Shown: piece after piece, positions 16,885-25,722 of the stretch
Numbering within the stretch: the first letter of the stretch is position 1
Layout of the letters: the number at the start of each line of letters is the position of its first letter
NCBI GenBank assembly: GCA_944372525.1
Contig: CALVZL010000031.1
Coordinates: 1-39,186, forward strand
DNA: 39,186 nt
Reading direction: 5' to 3'
Origin: an uncultured Clostridia bacterium
GTDB lineage: Bacteria; Bacillota; Clostridia; Christensenellales; Borkfalkiaceae
Notes under the pieces: generated by a model
Databases searched by the model: none
The model's input: the letters and a program-made list of their open reading frames with translations, nothing else
What the model was told of the DNA's origin: nothing
Translations under genes and position numbers: made by a program

Positions 16885-18138
16885 TTATAAAGGCGGGTCC
16901 GTTCCCTCTGCGGGAGGAGGGAGCTGCGGCGGAGGCGAGGGGGGAGCATCGTCTGTGCGGCGCGCGAGCAGTTTTTTATAACTGAGATCGATGGCAAACG
17001 CGCCCAGCGGGGCGGTGATGAGAATGGCGAGCACCGCGGCGGTCAGAATGATTTGTCCCGAACTCAGGCCCATGGCGAGGGGCAGAGCGCCGATCGCCGC
17101 TTGAACGGTCGCCTTCGGCGAATAGGCGAGCATGCAGAATAGCCGCTCCTTTGCATTGAGGCGGGAGCCGATAACGCAGAGATATACGCCGAACATGCGC
17201 ACGATCAGCGCGAGGAAAATGACGCAGACGATGGGGCCGCTGCTCTGTGCGGCATACCGAAGGTCGACTTCCGCGCCGACGAGGACGAAGAGCAGGATTT
17301 CCGCAAAGACCCACAATTTGGAAAATTTCTGCGAAAGCCTAGCCGCGCAGATCTCGTGCCTTGCAAAAATCATGGCACCGAAGGAGATGACGGCGATCAG
17401 ATCGGAGAAGGGGACATAGTCACCGATCGCCTTTTCCAGAGCGACGAATAAAAAGGCGATGCTCAGAATGAGGATGACCTTGACGCTGTCGCGCATGTGG
17501 ATCTTCTTGACGAACCATACGAACAGAAATCCGACGAGACAGCCTGCGGCGATCCCGAGCAGAATGGAGACGGGCACCTGCCATACGATGTTCCAGGAAA
17601 AAGTTCCGCCCGTCGCCATCGCGGTGAGCGAAGTGAACAGAACGATGACAAATACGTCGTCCGCGGAAGCGCCCGTCATGATCATGTCCGGGATCCCCTT
17701 ATCCGTTCCGTATCCGGTCTCTTTCAGTCGCAGCATGCGGGGAACGACGACCGCAGGCGAGACCGCCGCCATGACGCAGCCGAGGATTGCCGCGTCCGGC
17801 ACGGCGAGTTTGAGGAACAGGAAACCGAACAGAGTGTAGGCGAGGATCTCGGCGCTTGCGGGGAGAAAACAAAGCAGAACGGCGGAACGTCCGTTTTTTT
17901 TGAGATCTTTGAGGTTGAGATTAAGTCCCGCCCGCGTGAGAATGATGATCAGGGCAAGTTTGCGCAGGTCTGCCGAGATGTTCAGGATGGAGGGGGCGAT
18001 CAAATCGAGGAGATACGGCCCCATTATGATTCCGACGATCAGCATTCCGAGGAGGGGCGGAAGTTTGATCTTGGAGCAGATCGATCCGAGCAGCAGAGCG
18101 CTCAGACAGATGATCGCAAGAGAAGTGAGAAAATCCAT
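16885..18138 (-). CDS. cation:proton antiporter (monovalent cation/H+ exchanger family)
   Basis: A 417-aa integral membrane protein with about 11-12 hydrophobic segments. Family marks are LPPLLGMLIVGIIMGP near the N-terminus, LIIILTRAGLNLNLKDLKK (residues about 62-80), CVMAAVSPAVVVP and GASADDVFVIVLFTS (about 155-169) with the paired Asp residues expected in the ion site of Na+(K+)/H+ exchangers. The protein ends in a Pro-rich cytoplasmic tail (PPSPPPQLPPP). No TrkA-N or USP regulatory domain is attached, so it is a bare exchanger core. AGGAG lies 5 bases before the ATG. It stands alone, convergent to the LRR gene and divergent from rplU. Whether Na+ or K+ is exchanged cannot be read from the sequence. 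Confidence 0.88.
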   Translation of the reverse strand: MDFLTSLAIICLSALLLGSICSKIKLPPLLGMLIVGIIMGPYLLDLIAPSILNISADLRKLALIIILTRAGLNLNLKDLKKNGRSAVLLCFLPASAEILAYTLFGFLFLKLAVPDAAILGCVMAAVSPAVVVPRMLRLKETGYGTDKGIPDMIMTGASADDVFVIVLFTSLTAMATGGTFSWNIVWQVPVSILLGIAAGCLVGFLFVWFVKKIHMRDSVKVILILSIAFLFVALEKAIGDYVPFSDLIAVISFGAMIFARHEICAARLSQKFSKLWVFAEILLFVLVGAEVDLRYAAQSSGPIVCVIFLALIVRMFGVYLCVIGSRLNAKERLFCMLAYSPKATVQAAIGALPLAMGLSSGQIILTAAVLAILITAPLGAFAIDLSYKKLLARRTDDAPPSPPPQLPPPAEGTDPPL

Positions 18139-18205
18139 GGAGTCTCCTTATTTGCAAGGCGGCGGACCTTTCGTTCAAATGACCCGAAAAGGTGTTTCCG
18201 CTTCT

Positions 18206-18233
18206 ATTATACTGTTTCGTGAAAAAAATACAA
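18206..18233 (-). promoter_or_regulatory. promoter of the antiporter gene
   Basis: On the minus strand TTGTAT (18233-18228) and TATAAT (18211-18206) are 16 bases apart, about 70 bases before the ATG. Confidence 0.55.
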
Positions 18234-18309
18234 GAGCTTTTCGGGAATGCCGCAAGGATTTGCAAACAAGATAAAAATACGGGAGATTGAAAAAAGGAGG
18301 CAAAACTGC

Positions 18310-18338
18310 TTGACATTTCTGTTTCATTGTGGTAAATT
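18310..18338 (+). promoter_or_regulatory. promoter of the rplU-rpmA operon
   Basis: A perfect -35 box TTGACA (18310-18315) and TAAATT (18333-18338) with 17-base spacing, about 90 bases before rplU. Confidence 0.8.
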
Positions 18339-18344
18339 GACCGA

Positions 18345-18429
18345 TGAGCCGCTAAGGACGGGCAGAGAAGCATTCCTTCGGGGATCGCCTAAGAAACTTG
18401 CGAGACTGGAAAGAGGAGGTAGAAGAATT
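18345..18429 (+). promoter_or_regulatory. rplU leader, candidate L21 autoregulatory element
   Basis: The leader of about 85 bases contains a small UUCG hairpin (ATTCC-TTCG-GGGAT at 18372-18385) and the ribosome binding site. Many Firmicutes carry an L21 leader RNA at this place. I can see that structure exists but cannot confirm that it matches the known family. Confidence 0.4.
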
Positions 18430-18735
18430 ATGTACGCGATCATTGAAAACGGCAACAAGCAGTACAGGGTGTCGGAGGGCGACGTGCTCAAGGTCGAGAA
18501 GCTTAAGGCGGAAGTCGGCGCAGAAGTTTCCTTCCCGGTGCTCATGGTGGCGGACGAGAGCGGCATCAAGCTCGGCGAAGAGGTCAAAAGCGCGAAGGTC
18601 ACCGCAACCGTCACGGCACAGGATAAGTACCGCAAGATCATCGTGTTCAAGTACAAGGCGAAGAAGAACGAGCGCAAGAAACAGGGGCATCGTCAGCCGT
18701 TCACCGCAGTCAGGATCGAGAAAATCTCTCTCTGA
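18430..18735 (+). CDS. rplU: 50S ribosomal protein L21
   Basis: A 101-aa protein, [18 protein letters not shown] at the N-terminus and [18 protein letters not shown] near the C-terminus, full-length and typical for bacterial L21, which binds 23S rRNA in the large subunit. GAGGAGG lies about 9 bases before the ATG. It is the first gene of an operon with rpmA, 46 bases downstream. In most Firmicutes the small protease gene prp sits between the two; here there is no room for it. Confidence 0.97.
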   Translation: MYAIIENGNKQYRVSEGDVLKVEKLKAEVGAEVSFPVLMVADESGIKLGEEVKSAKVTATVTAQDKYRKIIVFKYKAKKNERKKQGHRQPFTAVRIEKISL

Positions 18736-18781
18736 CAATGGGGCATTTCCCCGAATCAAGTTTAATCAAGGAGAATAAGTT

Positions 18782-19048
18782 ATGATTTTTATCAGTTTAT
18801 TCGCTCATAAAAAAGGGACGGGATCCTCTCACAACGGAAGAGACAGCCGTGCAAAGCGTCTGGGCGTAAAACGTCAGGACGGGCAGGCCGTGCTCGCGGG
18901 CAGCATTCTCGTCCGTCAGCGCGGGACGAAGATTCATCCCGGCAACAACGTCGCGATCGGCGGGGACGACACGCTGTTTGCCCTCAAGGACGGCGTCGTA
19001 AAATATGAGCGGCTCGGAAGAGACAAGAAACAGGTCAGCGTCTATTGA
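18782..19048 (+). CDS. rpmA: 50S ribosomal protein L27 with N-terminal extension
   Basis: An 88-aa protein. The body ([20 protein letters not shown], then [24 protein letters not shown] and KKQVSVY) is standard L27, which reaches the peptidyl transferase centre with its N-terminus. The first residues MIFISLF precede AHKKG; in Firmicutes a similar extension ending in an FF/A-type site is removed by the cysteine protease Prp. Here the extension is shorter and lacks the usual LNLQFF wording, but the F/A junction is kept. AAGGAG lies before the ATG. No prp gene is nearby, so processing would rely on a gene elsewhere. Confidence 0.97.
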   Translation: MIFISLFAHKKGTGSSHNGRDSRAKRLGVKRQDGQAVLAGSILVRQRGTKIHPGNNVAIGGDDTLFALKDGVVKYERLGRDKKQVSVY

Positions 19049-19399
19049 AAAGGTATAGGTTCCCGCATGGCGGGAAGCAAACGCGGGATCCGCATGGCGG
19101 GTCCCGCGTTCTTTATATCGTAAAACCCGCGGACAATTTGCGGGACAGATTTTGCCGACAGAGCAAGGAGGCGAAGGACGGAAATCGGAAAGGAGGGAAA
19201 GAGGGGAACGAGCCGATGAAAAGGCAAGCCGTTTGCGCGGAGCGCCTGCGCGTCGGAACCCCGTTGACGGGGAAGGGGATATCTCGCGCGGCTGCCCGGC
19301 ATCCCGCGTGCAAATTGCGGGTTTGCGGGCGGCATCGTACCGACAGCCCGAAACACCTCTGTGTTCGGAATGGGGGCGTCCGATCTGTGCCGGTTGCGG
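19049..19399. other. intergenic region with rpmA terminator, otherwise no feature seen
   Basis: After the terminator at 19080-19116 about 285 bases remain before the end of the tetR gene. Short open frames occur but none has a start with ribosome binding site and a recognisable product. A short GC-rich hairpin (CCCGC with GCGGG, about 19304-19322) may end the minus-strand tetR message. Confidence 0.4.
19080..19116 (+). terminator. Rho-independent terminator of rplU-rpmA
   Basis: AACGCGGGATCC pairs with GGGTCCCGCGTT (one G-U pair) around a short loop and is followed by CTTTAT. It lies about 30 bases past rpmA. Confidence 0.7.
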
Positions 19400-19933
19400 T
19401 TATTTGGTGCCGAGCAGGGAGAGGAACAGCTGTGCCATTTCCTGAGGCGATTCGCGGTCGGACTTGTTGATCCACATCTGTGCGACGCGGAAGGTCCCAT
19501 AAAAGATGAAGTTGGAGATGTACTCGTAGTTCTTGCTCTCGGAGAGCGTGCCGAACTTGTCCGCGAAGAGGTGCTGAATGAAGGGCATCGAAAACAGCCG
19601 TTCGGGATAGCCGGGGTCGAGGTTGTTATTGATGAGCAACTTTGTGATCTTGATGTTGTCCTGCAGATAGGAGAGCAATGCTGCGAGCTGTTCGTCCTCC
19701 TGCGTGTTTGCCAGCGTCGTCTCGATACTCTTTTGCAGATCTTGTTCCATCTCCGCCAGAAGGTCGTACTGTGAGCCGTAATGGTTGTAAAAGGTGCAAT
19801 GGTTGACGCCCGCCTTTTCGCAAAGCTCCCGGATGGAGATCTTGCGGATGTCTTTTTGCATGAGCAGATCGACAAAACTCTCTTTCAGAAGCCGCTTGGT
19901 CAGCATGATTCGCTGATTCTCCTTTTTTTTCAC
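19400..19933 (-). CDS. TetR/AcrR-family transcriptional regulator
   Basis: A 177-aa protein. The start is GTG at 19933, supported by AGGAGG 6 bases upstream; the ORF begins MKKKENQRIMLTKRLLKESF. Residues about 12-58 form the TetR helix-turn-helix with the family signature ISIRELCEKAGVNHCTFYNHYGSQYDLL. The C-terminal part is helical and diverse, as usual for a ligand-binding domain, and resembles the TetR C-terminal class often found with transporters (NFIFYGTFRVAQMWI). It is divergent from an MMPL-type transporter gene at 20130, so it most likely represses that gene and itself, releasing DNA on binding a transported compound. The ligand is unknown. Confidence 0.92.
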   Translation of the reverse strand: MKKKENQRIMLTKRLLKESFVDLLMQKDIRKISIRELCEKAGVNHCTFYNHYGSQYDLLAEMEQDLQKSIETTLANTQEDEQLAALLSYLQDNIKITKLLINNNLDPGYPERLFSMPFIQHLFADKFGTLSESKNYEYISNFIFYGTFRVAQMWINKSDRESPQEMAQLFLSLLGTK

Positions 19934-19970
19934 AGAATACCTCCTCGACAGATATTTGAAAATGTTTGTG

Positions 19971-20002
19971 AATTATACACATAGCGAAAAACAGGTATAA
20001 TT
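19971..20002. promoter_or_regulatory. inverted repeat and promoter of tetR, candidate operator
   Basis: AATTATAC (19971-19978) and GTATAATT (19995-20002) are exact inverted copies 16 bases apart. On the minus strand they include TATAAT (19977-19972) as -10 and TTATAC (20000-19995) as -35 with 17-base spacing, so a repressor bound here would block tetR transcription. Confidence 0.5.
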
Positions 20003-20028
20003 TACGCCGCAACGATATCAACTGTCGG

Positions 20029-20057
20029 TTGTAAGTTATACACGCGTATATTATAAT
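20029..20057 (+). promoter_or_regulatory. promoter of the MMPL transporter gene with palindrome in the spacer
   Basis: TTGTAA (20029-20034) and TATAAT (20052-20057) are 17 bases apart. The spacer contains the inverted repeat TATAC-ACGC-GTATA (20037-20050), which shares the TATAC/GTATA half-site with the repeat at 19971-20002. This is the expected place for a TetR operator. Confidence 0.65.
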
Positions 20058-20129
20058 ATAGGCGTCAAATCAAGTCAAGCATTTTGTGAAAACAGGTCGC
20101 ATCACAGACGAATGAGGCAGGAGGTCTAT

Positions 20130-22973
20130 ATGAAAAAGCTGGCTTCAATTTTGGTTGACAAACGTTATCTTTTTCTGGCGATCGTACTTGTCATCGCGGT
20201 TGTGTCGGGGTTTCTGATTCCGAAAGTCGGGATCAACAAAGATATGACGAAATATCTTCCCGCCGATTCTTCCATGAAGCAGGGGCTGGATATCATGCAG
20301 GAAGAGTTTCCCGATACGGGCAGCGGAAACAACATTCGCGTCATGTTCACGGGTCTTACAGAGGAACAGGAGCAGGAATGTCTGCTTGCGTTGCAATCGA
20401 TCGAATCCGTCGACAGCGTGAGCTATGACGAGAGCGATTCATATCATAAAGGAGAATATACGCTGTATGTGCTGAACATTTCCTGCGAATATGACTCTGC
20501 CGAAGAACGCTCCATTCACCGTACGCTGGAAGAGGAATTTTCCGGCTATGAGATGTGTTACAGAAACAGCGATACGAACGAGGATGAGCTCCCTCTTTGG
20601 GTGATCGCCTTTGCCGTTGTCATGCTGATCGTAATCTTGCTCATCATGAGCGCATCCTGGTTCGAACCGGTGATTTTTATTCTGGTCATCGGACTGGCCG
20701 TGCTCATCAATATGGGCACCAACCTCGTATTGGGGAGTATTGCAAGCATTACCTTTTCGATATCTTCGATTTTGCAAGTCGTGCTCTCCATGGATTATTC
20801 CATTATTCTGATGAACCGTTACCGTCAGGAACGGAAGCGTACCGACGACAAGATCGTCGCAATGAAATATGCGCTGGAAAATTCTTTCGGCTCGATCTTC
20901 GGAAGCGCGTTCACCACGATCGTGGGGCTTTTGATATTGCTGTTCATGAGCTTCACGATCGGATTCAACCTCGGCATCGCATTGGCGAAAGGGGTGACGC
21001 TCAGTCTGCTTTGCGTGATCACCGTCTCTCCTTCGCTCACCATTCTCTGTGACAAGCTCATTTTGAAGTCGGAAAAGAAACTCGCAAAAAAGGCGGAAAA
21101 GCGGGCCGGGGCGAGGGAGGAACGGAACCATCCCGCTCCTTCCGGGGTGATGGCTGCGGCTGCCTATAAGGGAAGATTTGGCGTATTGGGCGTCTTTGCC
21201 GTTGTCTTCGTCGGAGTATGTATTCTGCAGTCGTTTACCCCGGTCAATTATACGGTCGTCACGGAAGATCCGATTTCCGATGTATTTCCATCGGAAAACA
21301 CGATCGTCATGATCTATGACAACGAGGACGAGGAGAGAGTCGCGGCTCTTTCGGAAGGCTGGAGAGAAAATGAATCTGTGAGTGCAATTACAAGCTACGG
21401 CGAGTTGTTCGGCCGGGAATATACGGCGCAGGAGATGAACGGCGTGATCGCCGCGGCGGGGATGTCCATGAACGAATCGCTGGTGCGTGCCGTTTACTAT
21501 CTGTATTTTGACGGATCGGTTGAGCCGGTGCAGGCGGAGACGGTGTTCGCTTATCTCTCCGAACTCTCCGAAAGCGGGATGTTCGATGCGATCCTTACCG
21601 AAGAATTGAAGGAAAATGTCGCCATGCTGACGAAATTTTCCGATCGGGAGGCTTTGCTTGAACCCAAGACGAGCGAGGAGATCGCTGAATTTTTCGGGAT
21701 GGATCCGTCGCAGGTCAGTCTGCTGTTTTTGCTGTACGGGTCTTCGACGGGATCGGTTGTCACGGAGATGTCCGTTCAGCAATTTGTCGATTATGCCGCC
21801 GAGGTGTTGCAGGGCTACCCGGGAATGGCAGATGAGGAGACCGTGGCGCAGCTGGCGTTGGTAAAGAACCTTGTCGGGGCGGTCGTTTCGGACGAAACGT
21901 ATTCCCCCGCGCAGATGAGTGCGCTGCTTGGCGGGGCGGTGGAGGAAAACACCATGGAGGCGCTCTATCTCTTGCTCGCAAGCGCGCAGAGCGAGGGGGC
22001 GGATCAAACGCTTTCCATTCAGGAATTCGTCGGATATATCGCCGATTCGCTTCTTACTGACCCGAGGTTTGCGGGATTTATCGGCGAGGACATGCAAGAC
22101 TACGTCGGGACAATGCGGGAACAGCTTGAAGAAGGGGTTCGTCAGATGCGGGGAGCGCGCTATTCAAGGCTGATTTTCACGACGAGTCTGCCCGCGGAGT
22201 CTGAGGAGACGACGACGTTTTTCAAGGATCTGACGGCACAGCTCGATCAAACGCTGCAAGGCGAATATCATCTCATCGGAAGTTCCGCCATGAACTATGA
22301 GATGAGTCTCACGTTCGGAGACGAGCTTTTGCTGATCACAGCGCTTACGATCGTTGCGATCTTCCTTGTCGTATCGCTTTCCTTCCGCAATCCGATGATC
22401 GCGCTTTTGCTTGTCGCGCTGGTGCAGTGCGGCGTATATATCACGGTCTCCGTTCTGCACGGGTTCGGTGTGTATTATCTTGCGCTTCTCATTGTGGAGG
22501 CGATCCTGATGGGGGCGACCATCGATTACGGTATTTTGTTCACCAATTATTATCGCGAGTACCGCAAGATTCTGCCGCCGAGGCAGGCAATCGGAAAAGC
22601 GTACGGAGGGGCCGTTCATACCATTCTCACCTCGGGGATGATCCTTGTTTTGATTACGGGAATGATCGGGCTCATGACGTCGGAAACTCTTTCGCAAATT
22701 TGCCTCGCCGTCTCCATCGGCGCACTCTCCGCGGCGGTGCTGGTTCTGTTCGTCCTGCCCAGTCTTCTTGCGATTTTCGATAAGGCGGTCGTCTTCACGA
22801 TCGGCGGAAAGAAGAAAGGCAAAGAGCGGAAGATGTCTGTTTTGGAAACGAAAGGCAAGGAGCAGGTCTCGTCCGAATCGCGGGAAGAGCCGACGGAGGA
22901 TTCGTCCGAATCGCGGGAAGAAGCGACGGAGGATCCGTCCGAATCGCGGGAAGAAGCGACGGGAGAGAAATAA
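20130..22973 (+). CDS. MMPL/RND-family transporter (hydrophobic-substrate exporter)
   Basis: A 947-aa membrane protein in two MMPL/SecDF-like halves, each with one N-terminal helix, a large extracellular domain and five further helices. The Asp-Tyr pairs that carry protons in MMPL proteins are present in both halves: MDYSIILMNRYRQERKR (Asp222-Tyr223) and IDYGILFTNYYREYRK (Asp799-Tyr800). The start at ATG 20130 has AGGAGG 5 bases upstream; an ATG at 20112 has none. The family exports lipids, fatty acids or hydrophobic drugs, or acts in membrane-lipid turnover. The C-terminus ends in three 11-residue acidic repeats (SESREEATEDP type). The divergent TetR gene points to induction by the exported compound, which is not known. 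Confidence 0.92.
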   Translation: MKKLASILVDKRYLFLAIVLVIAVVSGFLIPKVGINKDMTKYLPADSSMKQGLDIMQEEFPDTGSGNNIRVMFTGLTEEQEQECLLALQSIESVDSVSYDESDSYHKGEYTLYVLNISCEYDSAEERSIHRTLEEEFSGYEMCYRNSDTNEDELPLWVIAFAVVMLIVILLIMSASWFEPVIFILVIGLAVLINMGTNLVLGSIASITFSISSILQVVLSMDYSIILMNRYRQERKRTDDKIVAMKYALENSFGSIFGSAFTTIVGLLILLFMSFTIGFNLGIALAKGVTLSLLCVITVSPSLTILCDKLILKSEKKLAKKAEKRAGAREERNHPAPSGVMAAAAYKGRFGVLGVFAVVFVGVCILQSFTPVNYTVVTEDPISDVFPSENTIVMIYDNEDEERVAALSEGWRENESVSAITSYGELFGREYTAQEMNGVIAAAGMSMNESLVRAVYYLYFDGSVEPVQAETVFAYLSELSESGMFDAILTEELKENVAMLTKFSDREALLEPKTSEEIAEFFGMDPSQVSLLFLLYGSSTGSVVTEMSVQQFVDYAAEVLQGYPGMADEETVAQLALVKNLVGAVVSDETYSPAQMSALLGGAVEENTMEALYLLLASAQSEGADQTLSIQEFVGYIADSLLTDPRFAGFIGEDMQDYVGTMREQLEEGVRQMRGARYSRLIFTTSLPAESEETTTFFKDLTAQLDQTLQGEYHLIGSSAMNYEMSLTFGDELLLITALTIVAIFLVVSLSFRNPMIALLLVALVQCGVYITVSVLHGFGVYYLALLIVEAILMGATIDYGILFTNYYREYRKILPPRQAIGKAYGGAVHTILTSGMILVLITGMIGLMTSETLSQICLAVSIGALSAAVLVLFVLPSLLAIFDKAVVFTIGGKKKGKERKMSVLETKGKEQVSSESREEPTEDSSESREEATEDPSESREEATGEK
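22872..22970 (+). repeat. three tandem 33-bp repeats in the transporter C-terminus
   Basis: Three units (22872-22904, 22905-22937, 22938-22970) encode SESREEPTEDS, SESREEATEDP and SESREEATGEK. They are nearly identical in DNA as well as protein, so the array is young and likely variable in copy number. Confidence 0.9.
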
Positions 22974-22984
22974 CGAGAAAAAGG

Positions 22985-23010
22985 GCGTCCCCGCAAATTT
23001 GCGGGGACGC
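22985..23010 (+). terminator. palindromic hairpin behind the MMPL transporter gene
   Basis: A perfect 26-base palindrome (GCGTCCCCGCA, AATT, TGCGGGGACGC) 11 bases past the stop. It has no U-tract on the plus strand, so termination efficiency is uncertain. Confidence 0.6.
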
Positions 23011-23079
23011 TAAAGCGCGGTCTGTTTTTCGTGCGGAAAGAGGAATTTCGAAAAATCTTCAAAAACTGCGGAAAAATGC

Positions 23080-23108
23080 TTGCAATCTTTTTCGGAATAT
23101 GGTATGAT
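23080..23108 (+). promoter_or_regulatory. promoter of the tRNA cluster
   Basis: TTGCAA (23080-23085) and TATGAT (23103-23108) with 17-base spacing, about 25 bases before tRNA-Val. The same two hexamers with the same spacing recur before yajC. Confidence 0.75.
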
Positions 23109-23132
23109 ACACAAGCAGTTCGTAAGAACGAA

Positions 23133-23208
23133 GGAAGCTTAGCTCAGCCGGGAGAGCATCTGCCTTACAAGCAGAGGGTCATAGGTTCGATCCCTATAGC
23201 TTCCACCA
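23133..23208 (+). tRNA. tRNA-Val (anticodon TAC)
   Basis: A 76-base cloverleaf. The acceptor stem GGAAGCT pairs with AGCTTCC, the anticodon stem is TCTGC/GCAGA with loop CTTACAA (anticodon 23166-23168), and the T-loop is GGTTCGATCC. The CCA end is encoded. It reads GUA and, by wobble, other valine codons. Confidence 0.97.
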
Positions 23209-23230
23209 ATACAGTGCGGATACTGATTAT

Positions 23231-23305
23231 GCGGGAATAGCTCAGTGGTAGAGCGTCACCTTGCCAAGGTGAATGTCGCGGGTTCGAGTCTCGTTTCCCG
23301 CTCCA
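23231..23305 (+). tRNA. tRNA-Gly (anticodon GCC)
   Basis: A 75-base cloverleaf with acceptor GCGGGAA/TTCCCGC, anticodon stem TCACC/GGTGA, loop TTGCCAA (anticodon 23263-23265), T-loop GGTTCGAGTC and encoded CCA. It reads GGC and GGU. Confidence 0.97.
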
Positions 23306-23331
23306 AATGTAGCGGTCCGCACTGTTTTTTT

Positions 23332-24635
<1,304 letters not shown>

Positions 24636-24672
24636 AAATGCGGAAAAATCAAAAAAATATTTTGCAAATTGC

Positions 24673-24701
24673 TTGCAAAATATTCCCAAAAAAGGTATGA
24701 T
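24673..24701 (+). promoter_or_regulatory. promoter of yajC
   Basis: TTGCAA (24673-24678) and TATGAT (24696-24701) with 17-base spacing, about 30 bases before the yajC start. Confidence 0.75.
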
Positions 24702-24731
24702 AAAACGGATATCAAGAAGGAGACTGTTATC

Positions 24732-25217
24732 ATGCTTTGGAATTTATTGGATAATGCGAGTACTTCGGAAGGGACACCGGCAGACAACTATATGATGTAT
24801 GCATTGCTTGCCGTCCTTGTGGTCATCTTTATCGTTTGGATGATCTTCTCCAACCGTAAGAACAAACAGCGCCAGCAGGAATATACCGAACAGCTCAGCG
24901 CGATTCGTCCGGGCAGCAAGGTCAAGACGGCAGGGGGGATCTGCGGCATCGTCGTAGAAGTATGCGACGACAACACCGTCATCATCGAGACGGGCAGCGA
25001 AGCGTCGGGAAGATCGTTCATTAAAATGGATAAGGAGCTGATCGCCCAGACAGACGCGAAAGGTCCCACTCAGATCGCGCGGGAGCAGGAGGAGGCGAGA
25101 AAGGCGGCGGAAAAGAACGCCAAAAAGAGCGGAACGCAGAAAGAGGCTGCGCAGGAGTCTGCGGAACAGGAGTCGCCGGAAGAGAAGGCGCCCGAACAGG
25201 AGAACGAAACGAAATAA
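24732..25217 (+). CDS. yajC: preprotein translocase subunit YajC
   Basis: A 161-aa small membrane protein: one transmembrane helix at residues about 21-40, the FSNRKNKQRQQEY junction and the conserved core IRPGSKVKTAGGICGIVVEV, which is diagnostic for YajC. The start at ATG 24732 follows AAGGAG by 10 bases. Beyond about residue 105 it has a long charged Ala/Glu-rich tail (EQESPEEKAPEQENETK) that many YajC proteins lack; it is probably disordered or coiled coil in the cytosol. YajC works with SecD and SecF, which lie downstream in the same block, as accessory part of the Sec translocon. Confidence 0.95.
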   Translation: MLWNLLDNASTSEGTPADNYMMYALLAVLVVIFIVWMIFSNRKNKQRQQEYTEQLSAIRPGSKVKTAGGICGIVVEVCDDNTVIIETGSEASGRSFIKMDKELIAQTDAKGPTQIAREQEEARKAAEKNAKKSGTQKEAAQESAEQESPEEKAPEQENETK

Positions 25218-25231
25218 CTTCGGCATAATTG

Positions 25232-25281
25232 AAAAATCCCCCGCATACGATGTTGCAGTCACAGGTTTGCGGGGGTTTTTT
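25232..25281. terminator. bidirectional Rho-independent terminator behind yajC
   Basis: AAAAATCCCCCGCA (25232-25245) pairs with TGCGGGGGTTTTTT (25268-25281) in a 14-bp stem with a 22-base loop. The T-run ends directly at the ATG of the next gene. Confidence 0.8.
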
Positions 25282-25659
25282 ATGGGAGAAAATTTCTGGA
25301 AACGCGCGGTCGCGGAGACGCTGATCTCGGCGGTGTTTGCCGCGGTGCTGTGTTTGTTTGCGGCAGCGTTGCTTGCTGTATTCGTGCGCGCTTATGCGCC
25401 TTCCGACTTTTCCGTCGCACTGCTCTGCCGCCTGACGGAAGTTTGCGCCGTATTTGCAGTTTGTCTGCTTTTTGTCCGAAGGGAACGCGCGTTTTTCAAG
25501 GGTGCGGCGGCGGGAGCGCTCACCGTTTTGCTTACGATGCTGCTTTTCGGTGCGATCGGCGGGTTTCATCTGAGCGTATTCTTTCTGTTTCGTCCTCCTC
25601 TCTGCGCATTGGCGGGGGGATTGGGAGCCGTCTGCGGGACGAAATTGCGGAAAGAATAA
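25282..25659 (+). CDS. TIGR04086-type membrane protein of the SCIFF neighbourhood
   Basis: A 125-aa integral membrane protein with four predicted transmembrane helices (about residues 13-37, 44-65, 73-91, 97-120). It is recognised mainly by size, hydropathy and location: clostridial genomes carry a TIGR04086-family membrane protein between yajC and the SCIFF peptide gene. No function is established. The only Met start is ATG 25282, directly after a terminator U-tract and without a Shine-Dalgarno sequence, which suggests low or conditional expression; a TTG at 25267 inside the hairpin is the only near alternative. It could be a transport or immunity partner of the SCIFF product, but that is speculation. 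Confidence 0.7.
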   Translation: MGENFWKRAVAETLISAVFAAVLCLFAAALLAVFVRAYAPSDFSVALLCRLTEVCAVFAVCLLFVRRERAFFKGAAAGALTVLLTMLLFGAIGGFHLSVFFLFRPPLCALAGGLGAVCGTKLRKE

Positions 25660-25667
25660 AAAATCGG

Positions 25668-25696
25668 TTGCTATTTTTCGGAAGAAGTTGTATAAT
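25668..25696 (+). promoter_or_regulatory. promoter of the SCIFF peptide gene
   Basis: TTGCTA (25668-25673) and a perfect TATAAT (25691-25696) with 17-base spacing. The leader would be about 20 bases, with GGGAG 8 bases before the ATG. Confidence 0.8.
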
Positions 25697-25722
25697 GAAA
25701 GAAAAACTCGGGAGATATGACA

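Noticed and set aside
22872..22970. CRISPR-like array
   Set aside because: The repeats are directly adjacent 33-bp coding units without spacers, in frame in the transporter gene. No CRISPR array or cas gene is seen in the window.
23031..23240. Open frame of 69 codons upstream of and through tRNA-Val
   Set aside because: It covers the tRNA promoter and a complete tRNA gene, so it is not a protein gene.
25695..25722. Alternative start ATG 25695 for the SCIFF peptide
   Set aside because: It lies in the -10 box, is in another frame and does not lead to the six-cysteine peptide. ATG 25723 has the GGGAG ribosome binding site.
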